Source: Ursus arctos
Taxonomy: Eukaryota > Chordata > Mammalia > Carnivora > Ursidae
Assembly (NCBI RefSeq): GCF_023065955.2
Contig: NW_026622963.1
Location: forward strand, 13,585,001 to 13,649,000
Reading direction: 5' to 3'
Length of the DNA: 64,000 bases
Both the position numbers and the translations under genes were made by a program. Under the pieces are notes generated by a model, which saw only the letters and a list, made by a program, of their open reading frames with translations, searched no databases and was not told the origin of the DNA. This document shows, piece after piece, positions 13,499 to 24,591 of the stretch; the stretch's first letter is position 1; each line of letters opens with the position of its first letter.

Positions 13499-14630
13499 TT
13501 TTTTTTTTAATTAATAATGATTTTTTATTATATTATGTTAGTCACCATACAGTACATCCCCGGTTTTCGATGTAAGGCTCGATGATTCATTAGTTGTGTA
13601 TAACACCCAGTGCACCGTGCAATATGTGCCCTCCTTACTACCCATCACCGGTCTATCCCATTCCCCCACCCCCCTCCCCTCTGTAGCCCTCAGTTTGTTT
13701 CTCGTAGTCCATATTCTCTCATGTTTCATTCCCCCTTCTGATTACCCCCCCTTTCTTTATCCCTTTCTTCCCCTACTGATCATTCTAGTTCTTATGTTCC
13801 ATAGATGAGAGAAATCATATGATAGTTGTCTTTCTCTGCTTGACTTATTTCACTAAGCATTATCTCCTCCAGTGCCGTCCATGTTGTAGCAAATGTTGAG
13901 AACTCATTCTTTCTGATTGCTGAGTAATATTCCATTGTATATATGGACCACAACTTCTTAATCCAGTCATCTGTTGCAGGGCATCTCGGCTCCTTCCACG
14001 ATTTAGCTATTGTGGACATTGCTGCTATGAACATTGGGGTGCATATGGCCCTTCTCTTCACTACGTCTGTATCTTTGGGGTAAACACCCAGTAGTGCAAT
14101 GGCTGGATCATAGGGTAGCTCAATTTTTAACTTTTTAAGGGACCTCCACACAGTTTTCCAGAGTGGCTGTACCAACTTGCATTCCCACCAACAATGTAGG
14201 AGGGATCCCCTTTCTCCACATCCTCTCCAACAATTGTTGTTTCTTGCCTTGTCTATTTTTGCCATTCTAACTGGCGTAAGGTGGTATCTCAGTGTGGTTT
14301 TGATTTGAATTTCCTTGATGGCTAATGATTTTGAACATTTTTTCATGTGTCTGTTAGCCATTTGTATGTCTTCATTGGAAAAGTGTCTGTTCATATCTTA
14401 TGCCCATTTTTTGATTTGTTTATTTGTTTCTCGTGTATTGAGTTTCAGAAGTTCTTTGTAGATCTTGGATACCAGTCCTTTATCTGTAGTGTCATTTGCA
14501 AATATATTCTCCCATTCCGTGGGCTGCCTCTTAGTTTTTCTGACTGTTTCCTTGGATGTGCAGAAACTTTTAATCTTGATGAAGTCCCATAAATTCATTT
14601 TATCTTTTGTTTCTCTTGCCTTTGGGGATG
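13499..14630 (-). mobile_element. Young L1, 5'-truncated, with 17-bp target duplication
   Basis: From left to right it contains the T-rich tail, the 3' UTR (GTTAGTCACCATACAGTAC, CCCATCACCGGTCTATCCC) and the last 280 codons of ORF2, all read backwards. AGAACACCCTTACTTTT occurs at 13482-13498 and 14631-14647 and is a perfect target-site duplication. The high integrity of the ORF2 part and of the duplication suggests a recent insertion. Its host site is older L1-like DNA (see 14648-15350). Confidence 0.97.
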
Positions 14631-14637
14631 AGAACAC
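13792..14637 (-). pseudogene. L1 ORF2 C-terminal fragment with a single in-frame stop
   Basis: Two open stretches, 14637-14398 and 14394-13792, lie in the same minus-strand frame. They are separated by one TAA at 14398-14400, where other copies in this window read GAA (…[10 protein letters not shown]). Together they give about 280 codons of the ORF2 C-terminus, including [53 protein letters not shown] and [10 protein letters not shown]. The endonuclease and reverse transcriptase domains are absent because of 5' truncation, so it is not functional. The single lesion shows it is young. Confidence 0.93.
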
Positions 14638-14647
14638 CCTTACTTTT

Positions 14648-15350
14648 GAACGATTTATTTCTCTGTTTATTCAGCTCTTGTTTTAATAAGATATTTTATC
14701 TTACTTTAATAAGGTTTTGTTGATTCTTCATATAGGTTTTGGACTTTTATGACATTTTCCTAGATATTTTATTCTTTTGTTTGGCTGTTGTAAATTTGGT
14801 TGTTTTAATTTATATCTTTTGTTTACTCTTTATTCACAGCCTTGGAAAAACTGATTGATGGCTTTTGTGTTTATTTTGAATCTGGATGATACTTTTGATC
14901 CTCTGGTGTTTTTTAAAAATTAAGGTTTCTTGTATTTTCTTAGGAACATAGTCACATAGTCATATCATCTGTAAATATGATTTTCCTCTCTTCTTCAGAA
15001 TTTATACTTTTTTAAAAAGAATATTCTTTTCATATTTTATCAGAATCTCCAAAAACGGTATGCCAAAAGAGTAGTTATTGCAAACATCCTTATTTTCCTG
15101 CTTTGAATGGAAATTGTGCATTTTACTGTTTAATTTGCTGCTGTTTTTTGCTAGTTTGTCAGTAGTTTTTAGTCATGTTATACTTTTATTGTCAATTATC
15201 ACTGCATTTTATTACATACTATTAGTGAATCTGTTGATATAATTATATGTTTTTTTCTGTTTTAAATCATTTAGGTAGCAATTCATATTTTGGATTTTCT
15301 AATATCAGATAATTCTTGTATTTTTGGAATGCGTCTTATTTAGTACATTC
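14648..15350 (-). mobile_element. Ancient L1 (L1M-like) ORF2 remnant
   Basis: AT-rich text resembling mammalian L1 ORF2 read backwards, with phrases such as CCTAGATATTTTATTCTTTTG, ATCATCTGTAAATATGATTTTCC and TTTTTGGAATGCGTC in the expected order. It lies directly beyond the target duplication of the younger L1 and probably extends left of it (13320-13480) as its host. No usable reading frame remains. Confidence 0.65.
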
Positions 15351-16635
15351 CTTTTGCTCCAAGTCTACGAGTAGAAAAGCAATCACATTTTGGAAGATAG
15401 GAGGTGCGCAGAGTTGACTTGGGGGAGATATAGCTGTGGATACCGTGGCAGGTAGGGAGCCAGCTTACGGAGGCTACTGCAAAGTATTACAAGTAGCAAG
15501 AGCAAAATCTGCATTTTTACAAGCTTGCTACCATGGTGGACATACCTGGCTTAAAGGTGCTCGGGTGGCGAGATGGGGCAGAATCCCAGAAATCACAGCA
15601 TGGTCTGAGAATCCCCTGGATCGCAAGAAGAACGGGTGGCACCAACCTGCTGCGCTCTTCTCAGGGATAGTAGCAGGGAAGCTGGCTGAGAACAGCGAGT
15701 CTTGATGCTAGTTTTGTGTTCTGTTTTGCCCTAAACTACAAACCATGTGACCACTTTCCGGAGACCTGCTGGCAAACTGCAAAAGACCCTCCCATGGAGG
15801 AGTAGCACAGGTCCATACCATGGGAGTCCCTAAAATTTGGAGTTTTGAAGCTTAGTGGCATGCCTGTGGAAAAAAGCTCCACATGGGCAAGGTGAACACA
15901 GGGTTCAGAGGGAAACTAGGGACACAAGTGGGGTGATTGATTGCTGTTCTGTGTGGCCTTACTGAAGAGTGGGAGGGTGCAAACTTTCAATTCCATGGCT
16001 AGAGAGAGTGGGGACCACTGTATTCATCCTGCCCATCAGCACTGAAAGTTTTCAGGAAACAATATAGCACCACCCAGTGGAGGCTGGAACCACTCACACG
16101 AAGCCTCAACCCCCCCCTGCACCCTGGAGGCACAATTGCACTGAAACAAGTCAACCTGAGAATCAGCCCAGCAGGCCCTTCTCCCAGAAGACCAGCACAA
16201 ACAACTCACTTACACATGATGTTTACTGATCATAGAATTCTGCAAACCTTTAGCTATAGGGGAAATAAGATCTAGCTTCCTTTACTTTTATTCTTAATTT
16301 TTTTATTATCATTTTTTCTTATTTTTTCAATTTCCTTTTTAAATTTTTTATCAACTTTTTAAATTTTTATTTTTATATATACTTTATATATATGTAGATA
16401 TATAGATATAAATATATAGATAGATATATTTAGTTTTTCATTTTCAGTTTTCTTTTCTTTTCTTTTTTTTAAATTTTGGGATCTAGATTCTTTTAATAAG
16501 CAAACCAAAACACACCCAGGGTCTAGTTGTTCTGGTATTTTCCCTTTGTTTTTTTTCCCGTTTGTTTTTTTGTTTCATTTTTTTGTTTTGTTTTTTCTTT
16601 CTTCTTTTCTTTTCTGGACAAAATGAAATTTTGAG

Positions 16636-17474
16636 ATGGAGAAATTTACCCCAAAAGAAAGAAACAAGAGATAGAACTCACAACCAGGGATTTAATAAAT
16701 ACAGATATAAGTAAGCTGTCTGAACTAGAATTTGAAGTATTGATTTTAAAGATACGAGCTGGGCTTGAAAAAAACATAGAAGACACAGAGCATTCCTTAC
16801 TGCAGAGATAAAAGAACTAAAATCTAGTCAGGTTGAAGTTAAAAATGCTGTGACTGAGATGCAATCCCAAATGGAGGCCATAAAATTGAGGATGGATGAA
16901 GCAGAGGAGTGAATCAGTGATAGAGAAGATAAAATTATGGGGAAAAAATGAAGCTGAAAAGAAGAGGGAAAGAAAGGTAATGGACCATGAAGGTAGACCC
17001 AGGGAACTCAGCAACTTGTTAAAATGTAATAATTTTCATATCATAGGAGTCCCAGAAGATGAAGAGAGATAAAAAGGGACATACAGTTTATTTGAACATG
17101 TTATAGCTGAAAAGTTCCCTAATCTAGCAAAGGACACAGACATGAAAATCCAGGAAGTGCAGGGAACTCCCATTAAATTCAACAAAAGCTGACCATTGCC
17201 AAGGAACATCATAGTTAAATTCACAAAATACACAGACAAGGAAAGAATCCTGAAAGCAGCAAGGGAAAAGAAGTCCTTAACCTACAAGGAAAGAACAGAT
17301 CAGAGTCACAGCAGACCTATCCACAGAAATGTGACAGGCCAGAGAAGAATGGCAGAAAACATTCAATGTGCTGAATGGGGAGAGTATGCAGCCAAGAATT
17401 CTTTAACAAAGTTGTCATTCAGAATAGAAGGAGAGATAAAGAGTTTCCCAGACAAAAAAAAAGCAAGTTTGTGA
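16636..17474 (+). pseudogene. L1 ORF1 (RNA-binding protein) remnant
   Basis: L1 ORF1 encodes a trimeric coiled-coil, RRM and C-terminal-domain RNA chaperone. The start ATG at 16636 is followed by a stop at codon 13 (TAG, 16672-16674), with more stops after it. The coiled-coil part is recognisable near 16700-16930 and the end of the RRM near 17030-17180. The C-terminal domain at 17196-17474 is open (IVKFTKYTDKERILKAAREK, RRMAENIQCAEWGEYAAKNS) and ends at a stop. The protein cannot be made intact. Confidence 0.9.
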
Positions 17475-18296
17475 CCACTAAACCATCCCTGTAAGAAAAG
17501 GGGGACTCTTTGAGTGGAGAAAAAAAAAAAAAGACCAAAAACAACAAAGACTAGAAAGGACCAGAGAACATCACGAGAAACACCCACTCTACAGGTAACA
17601 CAATGGCACTAAATTCATATCTTTTAATAATCACTCTAAATGTAAATGGACTAAATGGTCCAATCAAAAGACACAGGGTATCAGAATGGATAAAAAAATA
17701 AAACCCAAGATTCATCTATATGCTGCCTACAAGAAACTCATTTTAGACCTAAAGATACCTGCAGATTGAAGGTGAGGAGATGGAGATCTATCTATCATGC
17801 TAATGGATGTCAAAAGAAAGCTAATGGATGACAAAAAAGTAGCCATACTTACATTAGACAAACTAGATTTTAAACCAAAGACTGTAACAAGACACAAAGA
17901 AGGGCATTGTATCATAATTAAGGGGTCTATCCCTCAAAAAGATCTAACAATTGTAAATATTTATGCTCTCAACTTGGAAGCACCCAAATATATAAAACAA
18001 CTAATAATAAACACAAACAAACTCATTGATACAATAATAACAGGGGACCTTTTTTTAACACCCCACTCACAGAAATGTACAGATCATCTTAGCAGAAGAT
18101 CAACAAGGAAAAAAAGGCTTTGAATGACACACTGGACCAGATGGATGGATATATTCACAACATTTCATCCTGAAGCAGCAGAATACACATTTTTTTCAAG
18201 CACGCATGGAATAGTCTCCAGAGTAGATCGCATATTGGGTCACAAGTCAGCCCTCAAAATGTGCAAAAAGATTGAGATCATGACATACATATTTTT

Positions 18297-19168
18297 TAAT
18301 AATATTTTTTATTATATTACATCCCTGGTTTTTGATGTAAAGTTCCATGATTCACTACTTGTGTATAACACCCAGTGCACCATGCAATAGGTGCCCTCCT
18401 TATTACCCATCACCGGTCTATCCCATTCCCCCTCCCCCCTCCCCTCTGAGGCCCTCAGTTTGTTTCCCAGAGTCCATAGTCTCTCATGCTTCATTCCCCC
18501 TTCTGATTACCCCCCCTTTCTTTATCCCTTTCTTCTCCTACCGATCTTCCTACTTCTTATGTTCCATAAGTGAGTGAAACCATATGATAATTGTCTTTCT
18601 CTGCTTGACTTATTTCAATTAGCCTTATCTCCTCCAGTGCTGTCCATGTTGCAGCAAATGTTGAGAAATCTTTCTTTTTGATGGCTGAGTAATATTCCAT
18701 TGTATATATGGACCACATCTTCTTAATCCAGTCATCTGTTGAAGGACATCTCGGCTCCTTCCACGATTTAGCTATTGTGGACAATGCTGCTATGAACACT
18801 GGGGTGCATATGGCCCTTCTCTTCACTATGTCTGTATCTTTGGGGGAAATACCCAGTAGTGCAATAGCTGGATCATAGGGTAGCTCAATTTTTAACTTTT
18901 TAAGGGACCTCCACACTGTTTTCCAGAGTGGCTGTACCAACTTGCATTCCCACCAGCAATGTAGGAGGGATCCCCTTTCTCCACATCCTCTCCAGCAATT
19001 GTTGTTTCTTGCCTTGTCAATTTTTGCCATTCTAACTGGCGTAAGGTGGTATCTCAGTGTGTTTTTGATTTGAATTTCCCTGATGGCTAGTGATTTTGAA
19101 CATTTTTTCATGTGTCTGTTGGCCATTTGTATGTCATCATTGGAAAAGTGTCTGTTCATATCTTCTGC
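18297..19168 (-). mobile_element. Young L1 nested in the plus-strand L1
   Basis: The tail and 3' UTR are at the left, and ORF2 C-terminal text fills 18557-19168. CATACATATTTTT (18284-18296) and CATGCATATTTTT (19169-19181) form a 13-bp target duplication with one change, and host L1 ORF2 continues on both sides. In the 3' UTR, TATTATATTA is joined directly to CATCCCTGG, so about 20 bp (the GTTAGTCACCATACAGTA block seen in sister copies) is missing. Confidence 0.96.
18557..19168 (-). pseudogene. L1 ORF2 C-terminal fragment, open frame
   Basis: About 204 codons of uninterrupted ORF2 C-terminus start at the [19 protein letters not shown] block and run through [16 protein letters not shown] and [20 protein letters not shown] to the end of the protein. 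The open frame extends rightward to 19240 only by chance, into antisense host L1. The 5' domains are absent by truncation, so there is no activity, but the lack of stops marks a recent copy. Confidence 0.92.
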
Positions 19169-20466
19169 CATGCATATTTTTAGACACAATACTGCTTGAA
19201 GTAAACCACAAGAAAAAATTTGGAAAGAACTCAAATACATGGAAGTTAAAGAACATCCTACTAAAGAATAAGTGGGCTAACCAGGAAATTAAAGAAGAGA
19301 TAAAAAAAATACATGGAAGAAAATGAAAATGAAAACATGACAGCCCAAAACCTTTTGGATGCAGCAAAGTTAATCCTAAGAGGGTAGTATACAGCAATAC
19401 AGGCCTACCTGAGGAAGAAGGAAAAGTCACAAATACACAACCTAACCCTACATCCAAAGGAGCTAGATAAGGAACAGCAATGAAAGTGTAAGTCCAGCAG
19501 AAGAAGGGAAATAATAAAGATTAGAGCAAAAATAGATAATATAGAAACATCCAACCAACCAACCAACCAAACAAACAAACAGAAAAACCCCAGTAGGACA
19601 GATTAATAAAATTAAGAGCTCATTCTTCAAAAGAATTGATAACATTGACAAACTGCGAGGCAGACTTATCAAAAAGTAAGGGAAAGGACCCAAATAGATA
19701 AAATCACAAATGAAAGAGGAGAGATCACAACCAACACCACAGAAATACAAAATTTACAAGAGAATACCCTGAAAAATTATGTGCCAACAATCTGGGAAAC
19801 CTGGAAGAAATGGGCAAATTCCTAGAAACCTACCAACTACAAAAAGTGAAACAGGAAGAAATAGAAAATTTGAACAGACCCATAACCAGCAAAGAGTCCT
19901 GGGCCAGATGGCTTCCGAGGGGAATTATACCAGACATTTAAAGAGTTAATACTTATCCTTCTGAAGCTGTTCCCAAAAATAGAAGTGGAAGGAAAACTTC
20001 CAAACTCATTCAACAAAGCCAGCATTACCTTGATTCTGAAACCAAAGACACCACCAAAAAAGAGAATAACAGACCAATATCCCTGATGAGCAGGGAAGCA
20101 AAAATTCTCAATAAAATACTAGCAAATCAAATCCAACGGTACGTTAAAAGAATTATTCACCACAATCAAGTGGAATTTATTCCTGGCTTGCAAGGGTGGT
20201 TCAATATCTGCAAATCAATCAATGTGATACACCACATTAATTTTAAAAATGATAAGAACCATATGATCCTGTCAATAGATGCAGAAAAAGCATTTGACAA
20301 AATACAGCATCCTTTCTGGATAAAAACCCTCAACAAAGTAGGGATAGATGTAACATACCTCAACATCATAAAGGCCATATGCTAAAGACTCACAGCTAAT
20401 ATCATCCTCAATGAGGAAACACTGAGAGACTTTTTCCATATGGTCAGGAGCAAGACAAGGGTTTCT

Positions 20467-21008
20467 TTCTTTTTTTAAAACTTATTTTATTTAAATTCAA
20501 TTAGTTAACATACAGCATATCATTAGTTTTATTTTTTTTAAGTGTCCTGTATGTATATATATTTTTAATTTTTATTTTATTTTTTTAATTTAAATTAAAT
20601 TAGCCAACATATAGTACATCATTAGTTTTTGATGTAGTGTTCAATGATTCATCAGTTGTGTATAACACCCAGTGTTCATCACATCATGTGCCCTCCTTAA
20701 TGCCCATCACCCAGTTACCTCATCCCCCACCCACTTCCCTTTGTACAACCCTCAGTTTGTTTCCCAGAGTCAGGAATCTCTCATGGTTTGGCTCCCCCTC
20801 TGATTTCTTCCCATTCAGTTTTTCCTCCCTCCCCCTATGATCCTCTGCACTATTTCTTATATTCCACATATGAATGAAACATATGATAATAGTCTTTCTC
20901 TGCTTGACTTATTTCACTTAGTATAATACCCTTCAGTTCCATCCATGTCGATATAAATGGAGAATATTCATCCTTTCTGATGGCTGAGTAGTATTCCATT
21001 GCATATAT
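20467..21008 (-). mobile_element. L1 3' end nested in the plus-strand L1, double tail
   Basis: GACAAGGGTTTCT (20454-20466) and GACAAGGATTTCT (21009-21021) form a 13-bp target duplication with one change. Inside are two successive L1 3'-end motifs. One is near 20478-20535 (AATTCAATTAGTTAACATAC, CATATCATTAGTTTT). After an AT-rich spacer, a second is near 20590-20640 (AAATTAGCCAACATATAGTAC, TCATTAGTTTTTGATGTAG), and it continues into normal 3' UTR and the end of ORF2. The first tail is an extra copy. Confidence 0.92.
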
Positions 21009-21703
21009 GACAAGGATTTCTACACTCACCATTATTAACATAGTACTGGGACAATATGAGACAATAAGAAGAAATAAAAAGCATCCAAATTGGCAAGGAA
21101 GAAGTCAAATTTCCACTATTTGCAGACAACATACTTTATGTAGAAAACATGAAAGACTCCACCAAAAAATTGCTAGAACTCATACATGAATTTAGCAAAG
21201 TTGTAGGATATAAAATCAATGTGCAGAAATCTGTTGCATTAACAAAGCAGCAGAAAAAGAAATCAAGGAATTGATCCCATTTGCAGGTGCACCAAAAACC
21301 AAAAGATACCTAGGAATAAACCTAACTAAACAGGTAAAAGATCTGTACTCTGAAAACTATAAAATGCTTATGAAAGAAATGGAAAAGGACACAAAGAAAT
21401 GGAAAAGTATTCCATGCTCATGGATTGGAAGAACAAACATTGTTAAAATGTCTATACTACTCAAAGCAACCTACACATTTAATGCAATCCCTATCAAAAT
21501 ACCACCAGCATTTTTCACAGAGCTAGAACAAACAATCCTAAAATTTGTATGGAAACACAAAAGACCCTGAATAGCCAAAACAATTCGAAAAAGGAAAACA
21601 AAGCTGGAAGCATCAGGATTCCAGAATTCAAGCTATATTTCAAAGCTGTAGTCATCAAGACAGTATGATACCAGCACAAAAACAGACACATAGATTAATG
21701 GAA

Positions 21704-21890
21704 CAGTCAGTTGAGTGTCTGACTCTTGGTTTTGGCTCAGGTTGTGATCTCAGAGTCATGGGATCAAGCCCCATATTGGGCTCTGTGCTCAGTGTGGAGG
21801 TTGCTTGGGATTCTCTCTCCCTCTCCCTCTGCTTCTCCTCCTGCTCCCTCCCTCTCTCTCTCTCAAATAAATAAATCTTTGAAAACAAAG
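21704..21890 (+). mobile_element. Can-SINE lacking its first ~20 bp, at an L1 deletion junction
   Basis: The SINE starts within the head at CAGTCAGTTGAGTGTCTG, sharing CAG with the end of the L1 text TTAATGGAACAG. It runs to the AAATAAATAAATCTTTG tail. An AT-rich stretch (TATATATACATAATATAATA) follows to about 21950, where L1 ORF2 resumes at AATGAAATATTACTCAGCC. No target duplication is visible. Confidence 0.9.
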
Positions 21891-21950
21891 ATTTAAGATA
21901 TATATATACATAATATAATACACACATATATACATAATATATATTTATAT

Positions 21951-22365
21951 AATGAAATATTACTCAGCCACCAAAAAGAATGAAATCTTGCCATTTTCAA
22001 TGATGTGGATGGAGCTAGAGTATATTATGCTAAGTGAAATAAATCAGCCAGAGAAAGACAAATACCATATGATCTCATTTATGTGTAGAATTTAAGAAAG
22101 AAAATGGATGAACTTGTGGGAAGGTGGAAAAGAAAAAAAGGAGAGAGGGAAACAAACCATAAGAGACTGTTAACAATAGAGAACAAACTGAGGGTTGATG
22201 GAGGGAGGTGGGTGAGGGATGTGCTAGATAGGTAATGGATATTAAAGAGGGCACTTGTTGTGATGAGCACTGGGTGTTGTATATAAGTGATGAATCACTG
22301 AATTCTACTCCAGAAATCAATATTGCACTGTATGTTCAGTAACTAAAATTTAAATAAAAAAATAA
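21951..22365 (+). mobile_element. 3' end of the interrupted L1 (ORF2 end and 3' UTR)
   Basis: ORF2 C-terminal text resumes (TTACTCAGCCACCAAAAAGA, GATGTGGATGGAGCTAGAG). The 3' UTR follows (CAAACTGAGGGTTGATGG, GAGCACTGGGTGTTGTATA, CAGAAATCAATATTGCACTG) and ends in an A-rich tail. It belongs to the same insertion as 15360-21703. Confidence 0.9.
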
Positions 22366-22424
22366 TTTTCTATGTTTTCATAGTTTTCTATTGTCTTTTG
22401 CCTGCCATCACCACCACCTGCTCT

Positions 22425-22955
22425 TTTTTAAATTTGTCATGCAAAAGTTATTTACATTTCTTTATGCTGTTAAATTCATCTGTCTTTTTTGTTTTAAATC
22501 ATAGTTGAAAAGGCCTGTGTACTCCAATGTTATAAAGTATTTTGCCCCTCTTTTTATCTAAGACCTTTGTGATTTCATTTTACACATTTAAATTATTGAT
22601 CCATTTGGAATGTATTCTTTTATATGGTGTAAGAAATGGATCCAACTCATTTTTTGCAAGATCGGTATCCAGGTCTCCTAAAATTCTTCAATAAAATGTT
22701 TATCCTCACCTCACTGATTTCTTTTACCACCTTTATGATGAAAAAAAAGTTCCTGTGGGGTTTTGGATATGTTGGTGGACATTCAGTTGGTTTTTATGAG
22801 ATCAGTGTGCCAATACTACAAGGTTAACTTCGTTGTGGCTTTATGGAATGTTTTACTATGTTGTAGGGCAAATATCACTTTATACTTTTCCTTTTTAGTG
22901 TTTTTCTGGCTATTCTTATTTGTTTATCTTTTCCAATGAATTATAGAGAGTATGT
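22425..22955 (-). mobile_element. Ancient L1 (L1M-like) ORF2 remnant
   Basis: TTATTGATCCATTTGGAATG, TATGGTGTAAGAAATGGATCC and AGATCGGTATCCAGGTCTCC correspond to the L1 ORF2 C-terminal region read backwards. It is strongly diverged, and no frame is useful. Confidence 0.7.
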
Positions 22956-22956
22956 G

Positions 22957-23046
22957 TTGTAATGATCAGTGGGTATCATATAAGACTGAGAATCACAGAC
23001 CTGTACCCCTGAAACAAATAATTCATTATATGTTAATTAAAAAAAG
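22957..23046 (+). mobile_element. Very short L1 3' end
   Basis: ATGATCAGTGGGTATCATAT followed by CCTGTACCCCTGAAACAAAT and a TTAATTAAAAAAAG tail is the last ~90 bp of a carnivoran L1 3' UTR, inserted within the ancient L1. Exact ends were not fixed by a target duplication. Confidence 0.7.
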
Positions 23047-23945
23047 AGTCACTCCTTTAGATTAGCTTTAAAAAGCAATTATTATTTTGATTGGGATTAT
23101 AACTAATCTTAACTTCAAGAAAGTTAACATCTTTTTAATATCAAGTTCTTCCTATAAAAGAACGTTGTTGTTCAATTATAATTTATATTTCAAATTTTTC
23201 CACATGTCTGATTTATAAAGTCATGGTGAATTTATTCTGAAGTATATTGGCTCATGTAATATCAATGGTAAATGGAATTATATTTTCTGCTATACCATCT
23301 AACTGCTTTGATTTCATATTTTAAAGCTTTTGACTTTTGGTTATTAATTTTATGTGCTAATATTTTATTAATGTTTTTCCATTTAATTTTTTTGGTGATA
23401 ATTTTGCCTATTATTTCAAGTTTTTACATTTTGCTTTTTTTCCCCTTCTACCTAATTGCATTAGTTAATAGCTAAAGTACAAGTATAAGATAGCAATAAA
23501 GTTAGTGGATATCTTTGTCATTTGGTCACGGCATATTTTTTAGTGTGATCTGGATTCAGTCTGCTAATATTTCATGTAGGAGTTTTATATTGATATTTAT
23601 AACAGTTAACATGTAGTTTTTATTGTATACTCTTTGTTAAATTTTGGAATCAGTGTTATATTTCATAAAATTGAGAGTTTTCTTTTTTTAGTTATTCTCT
23701 GGAACACTTTGAATCGCATTGGACTTACCTGTTTTTCAAAGATTTGGTACAATTTTCCCAATGAAATTATTTGGACCTGATACTTTTATTTTTGGGAAGA
23801 AGTTATCTATTTACAATTTCTTTTCCCATACCTTCTTTGGAAATTAGTTTCTTTAGATTTTCAGTTTTTTCCTTAGTTTTGTTAAATTATATTTCCATCC
23901 ATGCTTTCAAATATATTTGTAGGTAGTTGTGCAAATTAGTTTCAT
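23047..23945 (-). mobile_element. Ancient L1 (L1M-like), continuation
   Basis: AT-rich ORF2-like text read backwards. TTTTGATTGGGATTATAACT matches the site where mammalian L1 reads ATTGGGATTGC..., and GGATATCTTTGTCATTTGG and ATTCAGTCTGCTAATATTTC keep the expected L1 order. It probably belongs to the same old insertion as 22425-22955. Confidence 0.7.
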
Positions 23946-24356
23946 ATGATTTAAAAAGTTCTGATTTTCTATTACCCTACTCAGAGATAGCCTTTTGGGT
24001 CATTTGGCAAGTAGGTAAGCATAGCCACCCCAAAATGGTATAAATTTCCTTCAAGACCATGCATACTATACCAAATGTTGTGCCGCCTTCTTAGAATGCA
24101 CGGAAGTAAAGTACACTCTCTGGTACTGTGCATGCTCTTGCTCACTGCCCCACCCATAGAAGCTTTATTTTCTGTACATTTATGAGACTTATCCACAAAT
24201 ATCCACTTACCCATCACCCTCTGTTATGCTTGTGTCTTATCAAAGCATCTAAAGCCCCTGCTATTTTATGCTCTGTAGGTCTTTAAAAGCCAGAGGCCAT
24301 GTGGAGTCATGTTGGTCAAAGTCTCTGAGGATTAAATTGTGGCATGGCTGAGATGC
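23946..24356. other. Unassigned DNA
   Basis: No repeat or exon recognised. The segment lies between the ancient L1 and a SINE and has ordinary composition. Confidence 0.4.
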
Positions 24357-24370
24357 TTACTTTTTTTCTT

Positions 24371-24577
24371 TTTCTTTTTTTTTTTTTTTAAGATTTTATT
24401 TATTTATTTGACAGAGATACAGACAGCCAGCGAGAGAGGGAACACAAGCAGGGGGAGTGGGAGAGGAAGAAGCAGGCTCCTAGCAGAGGAGCTTGATGTG
24501 GGACTCGATCCCAGAATGCTGGGATCACGCCCTGAGCCGAAGGCAGACGCTTAACCGCTGTGCCACCCAGGCGCCCC
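24371..24577 (-). mobile_element. Can-SINE, young type
   Basis: The complete element is read backwards from a TTTATTTATTTATTTGACAG tail to the CACCCAGGCGCCCC head. TTACTTTTTTTCTT is duplicated at 24357-24370 and 24578-24591. The body wording (AACACAAGCAGGGGGAGTGG) is the arctoid-type subfamily shared with 26148, 37689, 49718 and 60814. Confidence 0.97.
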
Positions 24578-24591
24578 TTACTTTTTTTCTT

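Larger units (their letters stand above)
17603..21703 (+). pseudogene. L1 ORF2 (endonuclease/reverse transcriptase), broken
   Basis: The start ATG at 17603 begins MALNSYLLIITLNVNGLNGP, the endonuclease N-terminus with its conserved Asn. Stops appear within about 35 codons. Endonuclease text continues in another frame at 17797-18123 (VAILTLDKLDFKPKTV). After the inserted L1, the pre-RT region runs from 19182. The reverse transcriptase is clearest at 20086-20385 ([33 protein letters not shown]). After the second inserted L1, the catalytic FADD box reads FADN (21119-21130). The C-terminal part at 21271-21570 is open ([39 protein letters not shown]). Stops, the FADN change, two insertions and a missing C-terminal block leave it non-functional. 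Confidence 0.92.
15360..22365 (+). mobile_element. Near full-length carnivoran L1, multiply interrupted
   Basis: The element shows in order a 5' UTR (about 15360-16635), ORF1 remnant (16636-17474), ORF2 remnant (17603 onward), 3' UTR (about 22080-22350) and an A-rich tail (ATTTAAATAAAAAAATAA). It is interrupted by minus-strand L1s at 18297-19168 and 20467-21008, and by a SINE plus AT-rich DNA at 21704-21950 that replaces part of ORF2. A long T-rich and TATA-rich stretch at 16290-16615 is the usual T-rich end of the carnivoran L1 5' UTR. The left boundary is uncertain by about 30 bp. I did not find a target duplication. Confidence 0.9.
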
